From Hetaerina americana (Eukaryota; Arthropoda; Insecta; Odonata; Calopterygidae): a stretch of 64,000 nt of DNA. The notes beneath the pieces are model-generated. The model made no database searches and was not told where the DNA came from. It saw only the letters and a list, made by a program, of their open reading frames with translations. The stretch's first letter is position 1, and each line of letters begins with the position of its first letter. Where the stretch lies: contig JAKTNV010000010.1 of the NCBI GenBank assembly GCA_022747635.1, positions 39,518,237-39,582,236 of the forward strand, written 5' to 3'. The translations under genes and the position numbers were made by a program. Positions 23,401 through 38,400 of the stretch are shown here, in pieces.

Positions 23401-26400
23401 CATGGCATTGTGGCTAAGAGGTCACATTATGCCAAATAAGATCCTCAAATTTTGGCCGTTTACCGGAGAGATAAGGATGGCCGTGGAGGAGGAATATGTG
23501 TGAATAAAAAACTAATTAGAACATTGGAATGGGTTAAGTTTATAAAGCAGAAGAAAAATAAGCAGACTTTGTTGAATGTTCAGCATTCTTAGGGGATAGA
23601 AAGCTTGGGCAGAACTGAGGAAAGAGGTTGGAAATCCAAATTTCATAGGGAGGAATAATCTTAAATTCAAGGTAAAATTCCAGGTACAAAGAACAAAAAT
23701 AATTTCATTTCTTAATAAAACATTGCTGATTGGAACAGTTTACCTGCAAAATTCTTTGAGCCCTTTCCTAGGAGGGTAAATGCATTTTAGAAACACCAGC
23801 ATTGATCCTTGCTAGTCTCAAGCACTCACACTCAACCAGAGCTTTTGAGAGGTTTCCCTCTGCACCATTGGCCCACCAATCACTCACTTGCTTGGGTATG
23901 CGAAGACGATTTAACCCTTGCAAAACTCACTCACAGGTCTACCGTGTAATCTCTTCCGACGTTAGTACTGTGACTCAGACAGACCTGTCCATTATCACCC
24001 ATGATTTTTTGTGTACGTGTGGTGGGAATTGTATGAGAGACATGAGAAGAACTAGCGGAAGGAAAGAACATAGGTGGGAAACTGATTTAATCTTGCAAAT
24101 AATCAAACTTTAGAAAATCAGCCTCCAAGAATTACTGTCACGGCACTTTAAAACTAGTTTGATGCATATTTTGCCTTGATGAATGGTTTTTTTTACTTTG
24201 AAATTGTTGCATTTTAATGTACATTGACAGATGACTAATATTAAAAGCTACTGTTGTGGCATCTCCTGCATTTCTTTGAATGAAGCATTAAATTTGAAAG
24301 GCATGAAATAGAACTAAGAGAGCATTTACTGAGGAATTATTATGCATGAAAATGAGTAAATTAGTGAACACCTTAAAAGAAGATAGTGTAAGGGTATATA
24401 AACTTTTACAAAGATAAAGTGTAAAGATGTAGAGCAAAGATTAGTCCAAGCATTTACCTAATATGGAATGCAGCTTTGTGCAAACAACTTCTCCAGAGAA
24501 AGAGAAAACAGGAGAACCTCAGAAGGTAACAGGAGAGCATACATTATAGGCTTTGGATGTGTATGTTTAAAAGAATGGAAAGAATAAAATTGATGGAAAG
24601 AAATAAAGCAAAGATGTTCTAGGTTTGTGTCTATGTTTAGTGGCATAAGGGGAGAAGAAGTTCTGGGGAGTAATTCAAACAAGCCAGGATAAATGAATAA
24701 TAGACATATTTATAGAGATAATGGAATTTTTTAAAGATTGATATAAGGGAAAATGTTGAGTACTTAAGGTAAAATCAGGAAAAGGAAAGTGTTATATTTA
24801 TTTATTTTTTTAGCCTTAGTCCAAAAACAGCACTTTTTGGCTTTTACATCGGACTATTAGCACTGGCAACAATGGAGACATCCAAGCCCTAGGTGGAGGA
24901 AAACCCATCCAGGCAGGAATCAAACCTGTAACCCTTGGATTGGCAAATGAGGACATTACCCTGCCACCACCGAGGCCGGAAAGTTTTGATCAGAATAAAG
25001 GGAGGCAGGAATAATTTGGAGAGATAGAATGGTTTATCACCAAATAAAGTGTTTGAGTATTTGTTAATGTTTCATTGGGTAAGGCTTTGGAATGCAGTTA
25101 GTTCCTGGATTTATTACAAACCTGCTTTGTCTGATATACTATTTTTAGTAATAATAATGGAGAAAGTTCCAATAAAAATGCAAATCTCAATAAGAGACCC
25201 CTGCAAAGTAAAAACTTGAATTTTAATTATCATATCAATGAGCTGGTTGGAGATATCTTCCAAATACGTTATAATGACTGAAAACAAATAATCATTTTAA
25301 AACATGATGCTCATCTAGCTCAGCAGTAAATACATGTATACTTCAGTGGAATAAAATACTTCTCCTGTTTCCCGTCTGAAAATTTTAGGCATACTAATAA
25401 CACATGCACTCCCCTCATTCTAAACAAAAATGGAAAATTTCTGAAATGGTGATCATGTTAAAAACTTATATAATTCAACCAATGTTTTTAAATTTCAATA
25501 TGACTCCGATAGAATTTTTTTAAAGCAGCTTTTTTCTTTTTTTTTCAATTCTTGAATCAATTTTTTCAAAGGGATACTGAATGTTTTCACTATATTCCAG
25601 ATGAGGATAGAAGTAATATCCTACCTCCCCCCTTTGTTCTCATAATATTTTTCATGATTGCCAGCCTCTTCATGGAGGTATTGCATATATAATACATACA
25701 TATACAATTAAGGTACCCTGTAATCTTAATGTTTATGTGAGCCTTATTAAGGCATTGCTCCTTTGTTAAATTCAATGCAGAAAATATTGAATCACACAAG
25801 TAATGGCTATAGTCAGCATTTATGAAACTAGAGAATGCATTTCATATAGCTAATACGAATATCCCTTTTACTTTGCATACGATAAATGATAACTCTAGTC
25901 GCATTCATCCCAATGGTTAATTTTCTATGTCAGTTACTCTTTATAAATAGTCTTATATATGAAAGCTTAATTCATGGAATTTATTTTCTCACAGATACCA
26001 CCCTGGAAAGAAATACACTGATGGCCCAAGTGTACCCAAAAATTAAGGATTTCTGTAGAGAAAAGCATGGCCTTGAATTTCAGGTTGGATTGATGTATTT
26101 TTTCCTTATATGATAACCATTACTGTTATTTTTCATTAATTACTGAATGAATTAAATGGATATCTATCTATTTCAACTTTGTAGGTATAACTTTAGACTT
26201 GACTTGATTCAAATTCATTAAAAATCATGGGCAAGCCTGGTATTAAAATTTGGAGGGATGTATGGCATCCTCCTCAAAAAAATGAGAGTAAAGCATTCCC
26301 CTGATTAACTCAACAGATGTGCACTTGTATCTAAAGGGTCTAAGTCAGAGACAGACATGCCATGGTTGTTAGAGCTCTGGAATTGGATAGCTGTTTGCCA

Positions 26401-29400
26401 TTGTTAATATTACATGCATTCTATTTTGCTGTTTTATAAATTATGACTGTTACTTTGAATACTGAATTTTATCCTAATCCTGTGACTTTTCATTGCCCAT
26501 ATTAAAGGTGGTGGACATGCGCTGGGGAGTGCGAGATGAAGCCACAGATGATCACATGACCACAGAACTGTGCATGAAAGAAATTGAAAATTGCCAGCGT
26601 TTATCCATGGGGCCTAACTTTGTGGTAAGGTTCAAAAATCCCACAGAAATAAATACTCCAATTGAGTATAATGTGTAGAAGTCAATTATTAGCCAAATCC
26701 TCCTCTACATTTTTAAGAAACTAACTTGATCTAATAGCCTGAAGTTGGCTCATATACATATAAAATGTATTTCCCTCATGTATTTCATGCTACTAGTAGG
26801 TATATTTCTGTCGTTATATGTTTTCTCTTAAAATTTGAACCTTATTTCAATGTGCTGACAGATAATTAAATGTAAAATTTATAGAATTGGAAAGATGATA
26901 AGTCTATAAATCTGCATTAAAAACTGTTTTAGCTAGTGAGTTGGCTGATAGTAATAACTTACATTAGAATGCCTTAAGTGGCAAATGATTACCTATATTT
27001 CTTTTTTTAATCAATTTACCAAAAGTGGATAGATGCACATTCTATGCTTCATATAGTAATTTTCACACCATATATTTTGGCCTTATGATGGTTTAAGAGA
27101 ACCTTAGGGATCAATTTTGGGCCGGCAACTTCATTTTATATTGTTTATTTCTTGTCCATTCCACAATAATTGGAAAGGCATTACTAATGCTAATAATACA
27201 TTATATTTATAAGTTGACAGTAATTGCTCAAACCTAATCAACATTGCCTCCGTAAGGAGCAGGCATCTTTGTTTCCTGTGAAGGTATTCAAGATGCTGTA
27301 TCATTCAAAAATTCATTCCATTTTGTCCATAATGTAATATTTTGGGAGAAAAGCAGCATGCCTAAAAATCCTTTTTCCTTAAGGCATAGGTTATTAAGGT
27401 TATATATAAAGTTTCTTTCAGAGCATATGGTGACCCCAATACATTAAACTATGTATTCTTGCTTTAACCTCAATCTGTATTATACAAGCTGTAATATTTG
27501 TAAAAACTTAATCCTATCTGTTTATCTTTAATTCTAAATCTCATTCCCATAAACTGAATGTGCTTTTAAGTAAATAAAAGCCAAAGTTGGGTCTGAAAGG
27601 ACATTGCCACTTTGCATCTGTCATGTGTATAACATTTTATATTTTCTAGATAATAAACTGGGATGTCAATTCCTTTATCATTAATCTTTGATGTTATTTT
27701 CTTAATGACACAGTTTATGTTTTTGTGTTTTAAGAGTGATGCAACCCATGTCTGTATGGGCCTAATTATAATAAAATAAATATTATTGCTATTGTTATTA
27801 GGATCCTAGAACGAATTCCCTAAAATTACTAAAAATTGGTTCTCTACTATGCCCTGCAACACTCTACCTTGTCAGCTTATTGGGTGTTTAAAAGTTGTAA
27901 TTATGCAATTTATTTTGCATAGCGCCAAAGAGCAAAGTGTTTTTGGAGTAATATGAACATAATTCCGCATTTTTTATGATATCACTTACCTTAAATTTCA
28001 TGTTATCATGCCTATTAACTAGTTCATGATCAGTGCACTCTTTGAAACATACACTCATAAAGTATTTAATTATTTCATTTTATTTTTAGGTATTCCTCGG
28101 CCAGAAATATGGATACCGGCCCATTCCTACCTACATTCTCTCCTCAGAACTACAGTTATTACGTGATGAATTAGTTGCCGGAGGCACTGATGCTTCCCTC
28201 CTGGACTTGTGGTATCGAAAAGATGCTAATGCAGTACCCCCTGTATCTGTCCTTCAACCAATTTCTTCCATATTGGTCAACTTTAACAATAAGGTAAAAG
28301 GCAATATTATAAATAAGTAAATTCCCAATATTTGGTGGTTTCAGGTATATTTAATATTGAACAAGCGCTGAAAGAGTGTATGTTATAAGTCCTTTTAAAT
28401 GATATATGATGTTGACAAATATTTTCATGTGACACTCATTGGTATACCCATGCAAATGCCAAAAAAAATACCAGCTAAGCATGAAGTGCCTAATTTTTGC
28501 ACCTCATGAGCTTCAGTAATGTAGTGACAACATAAAACACTCAGATGCTCTCATTAATTCCAAAGATTAATATATGTAAATATCACTTTAATCATTAACA
28601 ATGTATCCTTTTAGGTATACAATGGTTAAAAGAGTGATTGCAGTAAAAGGTGTGCCTGTTCAGGGACACATTGTATGAAATCTCATGGACTACTATTTAT
28701 GAATTAAGTTCCAGCATCAAATTTCAGCTTACCTGGTTAACTCACAGAGAGTAAAACCTTAAAATATCATTCCTGCATGTACAGTGAAATAAGGTGTCTT
28801 TGGCCATTTCTAGCAGCTTTTCACTACTTTTTAAAGGAAAGCAGTTCTGCATACCCAGAAAAATTAAATGAAATGGAAGTTAGTCTTACAAATGAGTTAA
28901 TAGCCAAAAGTATTTCATGAAGCAAGAGAATCTTTTTGAGAGAATGAAGTACAGCATTCTAAGTCATCCCACACCACTGGGTGAAATTGGCCACAAAATA
29001 CTTTCATAGCTACTGTATTTTCCATCGATAGCGCCCATGTTATCTATACGAAAATGTTCATATGGTCGAAAAAATGACAGTATGCACGTTATGTAAAATG
29101 AAAATTAAAAAAATCCAAAAATTTACATCCCTATGTACACAATAATTTATAGTAGAGTCTCACAAAAATAAATTAGTCTCGAAGCATGCTTTTCCAATGA
29201 CTTTCTACTTTATATAGATATGCTGCTGTTACAGTTATTTCATCTCCTAAATCCATGAGAAAAAGAAGAAATATATAATTTCTATTGCTCATTTATTCTA
29301 ATATGCAGTACTTCTTTATTCTAATACAGACATATAGTAAACCTTTAGTACCTATTTATAATACACACACACACATATATACAGATGCTCAGCATCTATA

Positions 29401-32400
29401 CAAATTCATGATAACTACAAAATTCTGGATGCCTATTATGCATAAGGTGCATGTTATCGATGGGAAAATACGATAATTATCCATAAAATTATATTTTTCA
29501 AATATTATTAAAATGCAATAAGAAGTCCTTAGTGTTTGCTTTGCATATTAGAAGAATTTTAAAAATAGGTATCAAATAATTTTTTGCCACTTTATATAAA
29601 TAAAATAAATTATATGTAGAAATTTTAAAAAGAAACAATACTGCACTCTATAAACTCTAGCTGCACATCAAAGAAAACAAGTGATCCTCGCCATGTCTCC
29701 AGATTGTTAGTCAGTGAACCACTTAATTTATTGGTAAAAACAGCAGTTTCTTTGATTTTGGAGAATTCACAATAAGTGTTCTTTACATTTTTGTGCTTCC
29801 TGAATAAAGAAACCTTATCAGAATCACTTCTGGCAAGGATATTACTTTGCTCAAAAACATTGCATCTTTTATCGGTCACAAGCCATGCTAAAGCAAAGTC
29901 ACCAGCATTCAGAGTTTTATCTTTTTCATGTTAAATCCCTCCTACACTAGATGTTGAAGGAAACCTGAAATTTTCACCTACTGCATAATCTTCTGTATTT
30001 GAATCTGGATTCCCACTCTCTTCATCAGTTTGCTTTAATGTCTAGTATACTGTTACTTTTTCCTGCTGGTTTATGTGTTAATAGCTGGCTCATAGGTACA
30101 CCAATCAGCTAGAGTAGTAGTAGTACTGTTAGGGGGAGGCGGCTGGCAGCCATGGTTGTTTGTGCCATGAAGGAAGGACAGAGAGAAACCCAGCATTGGC
30201 ATTGGCCTCCTTCTTAATGAAATTTGCCAAGGAGTCCGCAGTTTAACATCCTATCCGATATATGGCATGATCATTCAAAGGGTTCTCCACAAAGCACCTC
30301 AAGAAGGGATCGGCTTACCACTCCAAAATATCTGCCATCACCAGGATTTTAACCTGGGCTCTTGTTGAGAAGTCAGTATGTTAGCCACTGCACCATTCCA
30401 ATCCCCTAAGTGGCCAGAGGTACCCCATGTTGTAGTACACGTAAACCTCCAAAAAATGCTCTAGTATTGACTAAAGCACAGTCATGTAGTTAGGAAAGAT
30501 AATCTCATGCCATATTGTGGGTGACTATGACCATGAAGATCATGGTCACCCACACTCCCTGACTAATTTGAAGCCTAAGAATTCACTCACTGCTATGTAT
30601 GAAAAATCCTGTTAAGTATCACCATCATTTTTATCATTTTAAAATGAGCGAGCTCTCATTTAATGCTGTGATACAAGATTGATGGATAAAATCAGAGTCA
30701 GTAAATATTAAAGTACTATGTTTCTCCAAATACATCCATGTTTATGTAATCCCCCATTTTCGAAGTCTTAGTTTAAGGAAAAGTTTGACTTTTAAGTAAA
30801 TTAATCACTTAAATCTAATGATTTAATTGAAAACGACTTTCTAAACCATCTGGAATGGGTAGGTATCTAAGTAATTTAAACTCATCATTTTTGGCCTATC
30901 CAAATATGAGGATATGCAGGAATTACTTTTTGAAATTAAAAGGTAAAACAACTTTAATGAACTTCTATAGGGGACAATATAAATCGCAGCATGAAATAAT
31001 TTTGAAACTTAAAATGGCTAATTTCAGATTATTGATATTGCATGAGAGATCCTGTATGATTAACTTTGAAAGATAATAGTCATGGTATTCACCCTCATCT
31101 ATAAGAAATTGTACAACTAGATGTTAAAAAAATTGAATAAATAAAATAATGTAATGTTGTTGCCTTTTATGGCAGTTAAAAAAAACATTCTCCAGCAATA
31201 TGTAAGTATTGCATTTAGTTCTACTGAGTGAATAAAAAGATAGCTACCACAAAATATAATCCATGAAATTATCGGAAAATATTGAAAGCAATTGAGAATA
31301 TTAAGTGTTCCCTGTACTTACTGTTGGTGTTAATATTTTTGAATGTTTATTTTTTGAGCATGATAATAGTCCTCCCGTTACTTTTATTGTCAATGTTCTG
31401 AGCAGAAAAGAAATGGGTAAAATACTCTCTGGTGTATAGGGTATTGAAGGAGGGAATTCGAAAAACAAAACTTTTTTATTTCATTCAAAAAATGGCAGTA
31501 TTTATCCTGCCATTGTTTTAATTATAACCTGTTTTATTGGAATATAGCGTGTACCCAAGTTGCAACAGCAAGACCAAGCTATATGGTGGGACACCCTTGG
31601 TAAGATGCAGAAGCTGCTACGCAAGGCAGCATTATCTCTCTTCAATTCAGGGAGACTCACCAAGGAAATCATGCACAATTATTTCATGTCAGGTTAGTTT
31701 TTATCTTAATTTTATCTGTGTAAGATCATTTTGTAGACATTTATTATGGTGAACAGAACAAGTTCCTCCAGGTATAACGTATTAATATCATTTCTGCAGA
31801 TTTACAATCATTAATGTAAATGGTAACCCAGTTATGAAAATATGAGGTGAAAAATTTTACTTACTTATTGTGTGATTTCCTACTAACGCATATAAGCTGA
31901 GTTGGCAAGCTCAAACTATGTTTCACTACAAACACTGGAAGGCCTTTGAGTTAGCATAAATGGGATTGAGTACTTTGCAAGACAAAAGGATCAAGTCATC
32001 ATGTATACTTACTATGTAATATACTTTGTTCAATGGATGATCACACTTTTCCAATATGGGAAAAATTCTATCCATGGTGAATCATTTAGAGCATGAGGGA
32101 GAGTAAGATAATGTATGTAACTATATTTAATGAGTGAATAAAGCTTTAATGCTGATAATAACTTTTTATAAGGTTAGATTAAAGTCTTCTTAACATCTCT
32201 TTTAAATGTAGCCTAGAATAAATTGCACAGCCCATAATAGAGTATATCATTCATCAAGCATCACTCAAAGTATCATTAGAGTATATAAATGATTTCTGTG
32301 CACAAATAGTACCTACATTAAAAATCCTTTTATTTGGGCACTTACAGACTGAGGGCACTATGGAGATGGAAGGTATATGTAGAAGAACTATATGGTGAAA

Positions 32401-35400
32401 ACATTGATCCAGCAAGGTTACAGATAAGAAGAGAATTAAACATAGATGAAGGTACATTAGGCCCAGGATTACTTATGGCAAGATAGAAAAGGCATTAAGG
32501 GGAATTAAATGTAATTAGACCATGTGGGTTGACAACAGTCTGCCAGAATTATGTAAAGGTTTAGGAGAATGTGGGAGGAAGAATTTTTGTGGAATAATTC
32601 GTAGCATTCACGAGGGAGGAATTTATTGAGAAGATTTTGCCAAATCTGAGTAAGTTCCTATACCAAAAAAGGTAAAAGGCTACATCACATGAGGACTACA
32701 GAATAGTATATCAGATTTTACACACAGCTAAAGAGGTTCTCAGTAACATGAACAGAAGGATGGAGAGCAGGGCAAATGAACACTTAAGGAATGATCAGTT
32801 TGGGTTAAGTAAAAGGAAAGGCTGACCTGATGCCATTGTAATAATGGCAGCACTAATCAAGAGGAATATAAATATAATAGACAGGGCATATTTGCTTGTT
32901 TTTTTAGATTTTGAAAAGGCATTTGATTGAATAAATTGGGAAAAACTAATGAAATTGCAGTAAATAGGGATAGATTGAGGGATAGGAGACTAATCCACAA
33001 ACTGTACATGTCTCAGATTGCTCTAGTGCAAGTGGGAGATGGAGAGTCTAGATGGGCAGTGTAAGAAAGAGGGGTAAGGCAAGGGTATCCATTATCACCT
33101 GAGCTTTTCAATGCATATGTAGAGGAAATAGTTAAAAGAGACATGAGAAGAAATGGAGGAAGAAATGAAAGTTGATGGACAATTTATAAAATTATTTAGG
33201 TTTGAGGACGATCAAGCTTTAATTTTTCAGTCAGCTAAGGGGCTATAAATAAAACAAAGATTAAGTGGCTTTCCAGAAAGAGAAAGTCTAAGCTTAACAA
33301 TAAAATAGGAGGTCATATTCTACAGCAGGTGGAACAATTTACCTATCTGGAAATAGTTCTAGGCCAAAATGGTCAAAGTAGTCTGAGTATAAGAAGAAGA
33401 ATTTTATTAGGCAAAGAAGCTTTCACAAGGAGGAGGAAATATGACTAGGACTCTGAGCAAAGATGCCAAAAAACGGCCTTTCAAAACTTTAAAATGGAGC
33501 TTGGCCTTGTGCAGTGCGGAAGTATGGTTACTGAAGCAGGATGAAAGACATAGCTTGGAAGCTTCCGAAATGTAGATGCAGAGAAGGATGGAAAGGTGAT
33601 ATGGGCAGAAAAGAAAACAAATGAGGAAGTGCCAGTTATAGTGGGGTAGGAGAGAGGATTGCTGGGAGGAATCAAAATGAGGATGGAAAGATAGATGCAG
33701 GCAATTTTGATCAGCTATGTGTTGATGAAGACTGTGATAGAGGTGAGAATATTAAATAAAGAAGGAAGGGGTAGGAATAGGATAAGTATGTTGGATGCAA
33801 TGAAGGGAGGAATTAGCTGGAATTAAAGGGGGACTTCTGTAGTGTCGGATGTTAGGTTGTGTTTTTTGTCAGGAGAGGTAAGTAATTATATTGTTGTATA
33901 GGTAAGTTTATATGCTGGATCCATCCAAAACCTACCTTAATGTGTGGAATACCAATTATAATGATGATTTTTGTTTTATAAGCCACAATTCATTGTTTTA
34001 CATTGGTTCTAGAGCAAATTCATAGTTGTTGTGACAGGGTGACCAACCTAGGGAATGGTACTTTAAATTGGTCTTAGCAAGGGAGCAATAACACATTCTA
34101 AACAATTGATGTTATTGATGTATTTAAAAATAAATAATCCACACATATTGTATTCGCTACTAACAGCATTTGTCTGGCAATAAAATTTAGTCGAATGTTC
34201 AACAGAGAACCAGAATTTGAAATATTGATTATGTTTATAACTGGAGTATTAAATAAGTGATACACCTTTAAAAATTGGGTCATTAGAAGTCTGAGATGAT
34301 GGTTATATTGGAAAAAGTTTGCGGGTGAATATTTCATGGCATTCACTTATATTTAGTGCTATGCATGTAAATTGGCACCATTGATTGAGTCACTATAAGC
34401 ATTTCTGTTATATTAGAATATAATAATAAGAGTCAATGTCATGTTTAATATTTAAGCCATCCAGGTTGAACAGGGTTTAGATGGTTTTGAATGTACCATA
34501 CCTGTTCAATACAGAATGATAAAAAATATTCATTTGCTTCATTTAATATGGAAAAAATTAAATTTATGCTATGGCATGTACAATGGCTTAATGTGAAATC
34601 CATATATCATCATCATCTGCAGCACTAGAGCCTGGTGTGGGCCTTGGCTTCCTCTATGATATGCCTCCATTCACTTCTTGTTCTTGCTTTTTCCTTCCAT
34701 CTTGTAACTCCCAATGCCTTCAAATGATCCTCCACATCCTTCCACATAACGTTATTGAGCTCTTCTACAGCCTACATATGATTTTTAAGTACTCCTTTTT
34801 CTTTCTTTTCAGTAATTTATCAGCTTCTTTCTTGCTCTGCCTATACTTCTCTCTTGTTAATCTAGTCTCCCTTTGCAACATATTGTATCTATTCTTATTA
34901 TTTTCCTCTATTGCAAGTTTACACTCATTATCAAACCAATCTGCATTCCTTTTTACTTTCGCTTTACCTATTATGTCCTTTGCAGTTGAAAGAACAGATT
35001 GTTAAATTCTCGTCCATTGATATTCCACAGAATATTGCTCCATCTGTTCTTCCCCATTCCTAGTCAACTTTCTAATTATTTCATCTTTGTACCTCAAAGC
35101 TTGCACAGGATCTCTTAAAATTTTACTATTCCATTTAACCCCTCTTGGCCTATTGAGCTTATCCAAGAGTGCTAGTTGTTCTCTAAAATTTACTTTCACT
35201 AGATAGTGATCAGAGTCACAATTTGGTGCTCGTGCAGACCTTATGTCTAATATAGAAGATGAATGTCCCATGGATACCAGCACATGATCTATTTGATTCA
35301 CAATTCCTGTCCCAGGCATTTTCCAGGTACCTTTGTGAATATTTTTGTTCAAAGCATGTGCTCTTTATGATCATGATCATGAGCAACAGAGCATGCTGGC

Positions 35401-38400
35401 AGAGAAGCCTTCCATTTTCACTTGTCACATCATGCAATGAGTACTTTCTTGCTACAGAATGCAAGAAGTCTACCATACCGATTTTTGCATTAAAATCTCC
35501 AAGAATGATAATTGTTTGATATTTTGGTATTCTTTGGCATTCTCTTTCCAGTTTATCATGCAATTCTTGCTTTTCTTCTTCTGTTTTATCTTCAGTAGGG
35601 GAAAGAGCTGATATAAGGCTGATGTTACAGAATTTTCCTTTTAAGGTTATTTTACATAGTCTGTCCCCTAATGGCTCAAAATTCATCAAACTGTTTCTTA
35701 TCCTTGCATTAATCATGAAAGCAGTTCCATATAATCCAGTTCTATGGCTGGGTCCACTGTATAGTACTGTAAAATTCTTCTTATCAATTCTACCATTTCC
35801 CACCCATCTCACTTCCTGTAGGGCTATAATATTCAAACCAGATAGGATCGTCGGAGAAGATGTGCTCCCTCGCAGGTATTCCACGACGATCGCATCTTCA
35901 TGTATGGAATCTCAACTCCAGCACAACTGTGGAAGCTATTCAGGAATATGTTCGAGAGGAAATTCCTGATCTGGATACTTCATCGGTCATGGAAGTTGTC
36001 AAGCTCGAAGTGACCCGCGGCAACCATGCCTCCTTCCGCATTTCAGTGAATAGTGAGCTACGGGAAACCCTCATAAAGCCTTCATTTTGGCCCAAATATG
36101 TGCACGTCGGAAATTATTCTTTTTGGAAGACACGCCCGACAACATCGACAGGGTAGCGAAGTACCTCAAGGTCCTGCACATTAACATTCAATGTCTTAGT
36201 AACAAGTTGCTGGATCTTGAGGTCCTGATGAGTGAATATAAACCTCATGTCCTTTGTATTAATGAACACTGGTTGAAATTAAGTGATTTGAAATTTTTAA
36301 ATCTACCTGGATATTCCATCGCCGATGTATTTTGCCGTTCAAAGCATAGAAATGGAGGTGTATTGGTTCTAGTTTCACAGTGTGTGCGCCTTTTCCCAAC
36401 CTGTTTCTCACAGGATTTTCTCAATGAAGAGTTGTCCTTCGAGTCCTGTGTCGTGGGTCTCAGTGTAAATAATGTCGCATATCATTTATTATCTATCTAT
36501 CGTTCTCCCTCGAGTGATTTTAGTGTTTTTCTTAACAAACTTGCCAAACTATTAGAGCTAATTCATGATGCTATACCAAAACCTAATTTAATTATAACTG
36601 GGGACTTTAATTGTGATTTCGCAAGTAATTCCAAAGCCAAACAGGAATTCTTAGATATCCTTACCTCTTTCAACATTTGTGTTACTAATACCGAACCCAC
36701 TAGGGTAAACGGCCTTTCCTCTACTATTATAGACAATATCTTAACAAACATTGATTTGGGAAAAGTAAATACTGAAGTAATCAATTCCCACATATCAGAT
36801 CACTATCCTCTTCTATGCAAGATTTTAATTTCTTCTCCTAGTCACTGCAAAAAAAATTATAAAAGGCAGTTTACAGAGCAAAACTTTATTATCTTCAATT
36901 ATATGTTGAAGTCCCATGATTGGTCTGATTTATACCAACTCAGATCATACAATGACTCATTTGAGTATTTTTATTCTTCATATCAATATTACTTTGACAT
37001 TTGTTTTCCATTGGTCTCCCACAAAACTAGAAACTTGTCCTTAAATACTAGAAACCATTGGGTCACCGATGAAATACGATGCCTCTCGAAAAAAATGAAG
37101 GAGTTAGCTATCTCTTATAAAAATAAATGTAACTCGATAGACTGCTTGGAGTATAGAACACTGAAAAAAACGTACCGTCAAAAGTTACAACTGGCTAAAA
37201 AAACATTTAACAACTGTAGAATTCTCAATGCCGATAACAAATCTAAAGAAATTTGGAAGATTATCAAGGAAGCTAAGTGTTCTATCAATAATCATCATGA
37301 TTTCAAATTACAGGACTCCACCGGTAATGTTATTTCTGATTACTCTCAAATGGCATCCAACTTAAATGACTTCTACTTGTCCCACCAGACTACTACAAAT
37401 ACTCCAATTCCTGTTAATTATCCTCTAATCCCAAGCCTGTCTAATTCATTGTACCTGCTTCCTTGTACTGAACTGGAACTGATGAACATCATTAAAAAAT
37501 TCCCTAACAAAAGTAGTCCTGGTACAGATGGTATCCCAGGGATTGTGATAAAAAAATCAATTAATTCTATCAAGGAACAGATACTCTTCCTAATTAATAA
37601 ATCCCTACAACTTGGTGTTTTTCCTGATGCCATTAAAATTGCCAAAGTTGTACCACTTTATAAAGGGAAAGGTAGTGAGCAGGATATGAATTCTTACCGT
37701 CCAATATCTTTATTAAACCAGATAGGGAAACTATTTGAAAAGGTCTTCCATAATCGACTTACATCATTTCTTGAATCTTTTAATCTCTTGTCTGGCTCAC
37801 AGAACGGTTTTAGGAAATGCAGATCTACATCTACAGCTACCTATCACCTCGTAAACCTAATACTTTCAAATCTTGATAATAGAATTGAAACCTTGGGACT
37901 ATTCTTCGATTTTTCCAAGGCTTTTGACCTAGTTAATCATCAGTTACTCTTGTCCAAATTAGGACACTATGGCATCAGAGGTATCCCTTATAACTGGATC
38001 AAATCTTACCTCAGCGCAAGGCACCAACAGGTTATTTTGTCAAAGAACAGTACTAATTTTACTTCTCCTAGTAAAGAAGTTACATTAGGTGTACCCCAAG
38101 GCTCAGTCTTGGGCCCTATCTTATTTTTACTTTACATTAATGACTTACCAAAAGTTCTGCAGTCAGTTCCAGGAGCCGAGCCAATTTTATATGCTGATGA
38201 CACTAACGTAATTGTATCAGCACCATCGTTAAACAACTTGACCTCGACAGCAGCTAGAGTTTCCGAACTTCTTTGTGAATGGTGTTCACAAAATTCTCTG
38301 AAACTCAACCCTGACAAGTCTGGACTCATATACTTCTCTAATAAAAATAAAGCCCCTGCTTCATTGGCCATTGACCTAGGGGGAACGTGTGTACCTCAAA

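Larger units (their letters stand above)
28294..31547. other. NWD intron 4
   Basis: 3,254 bp. It holds a short CA/TA microsatellite near 29,361-29,382, a minus-strand open frame at 29,625-29,879 and a SINE at 30,100-30,420. The remainder is AT-rich and unassigned. Confidence 0.6.

Noticed and set aside
34637..35005. Plus-strand 122-codon open frame
   Set aside because: It is the complement of the LINE B ORF2 end; the minus strand carries the recognisable motifs.
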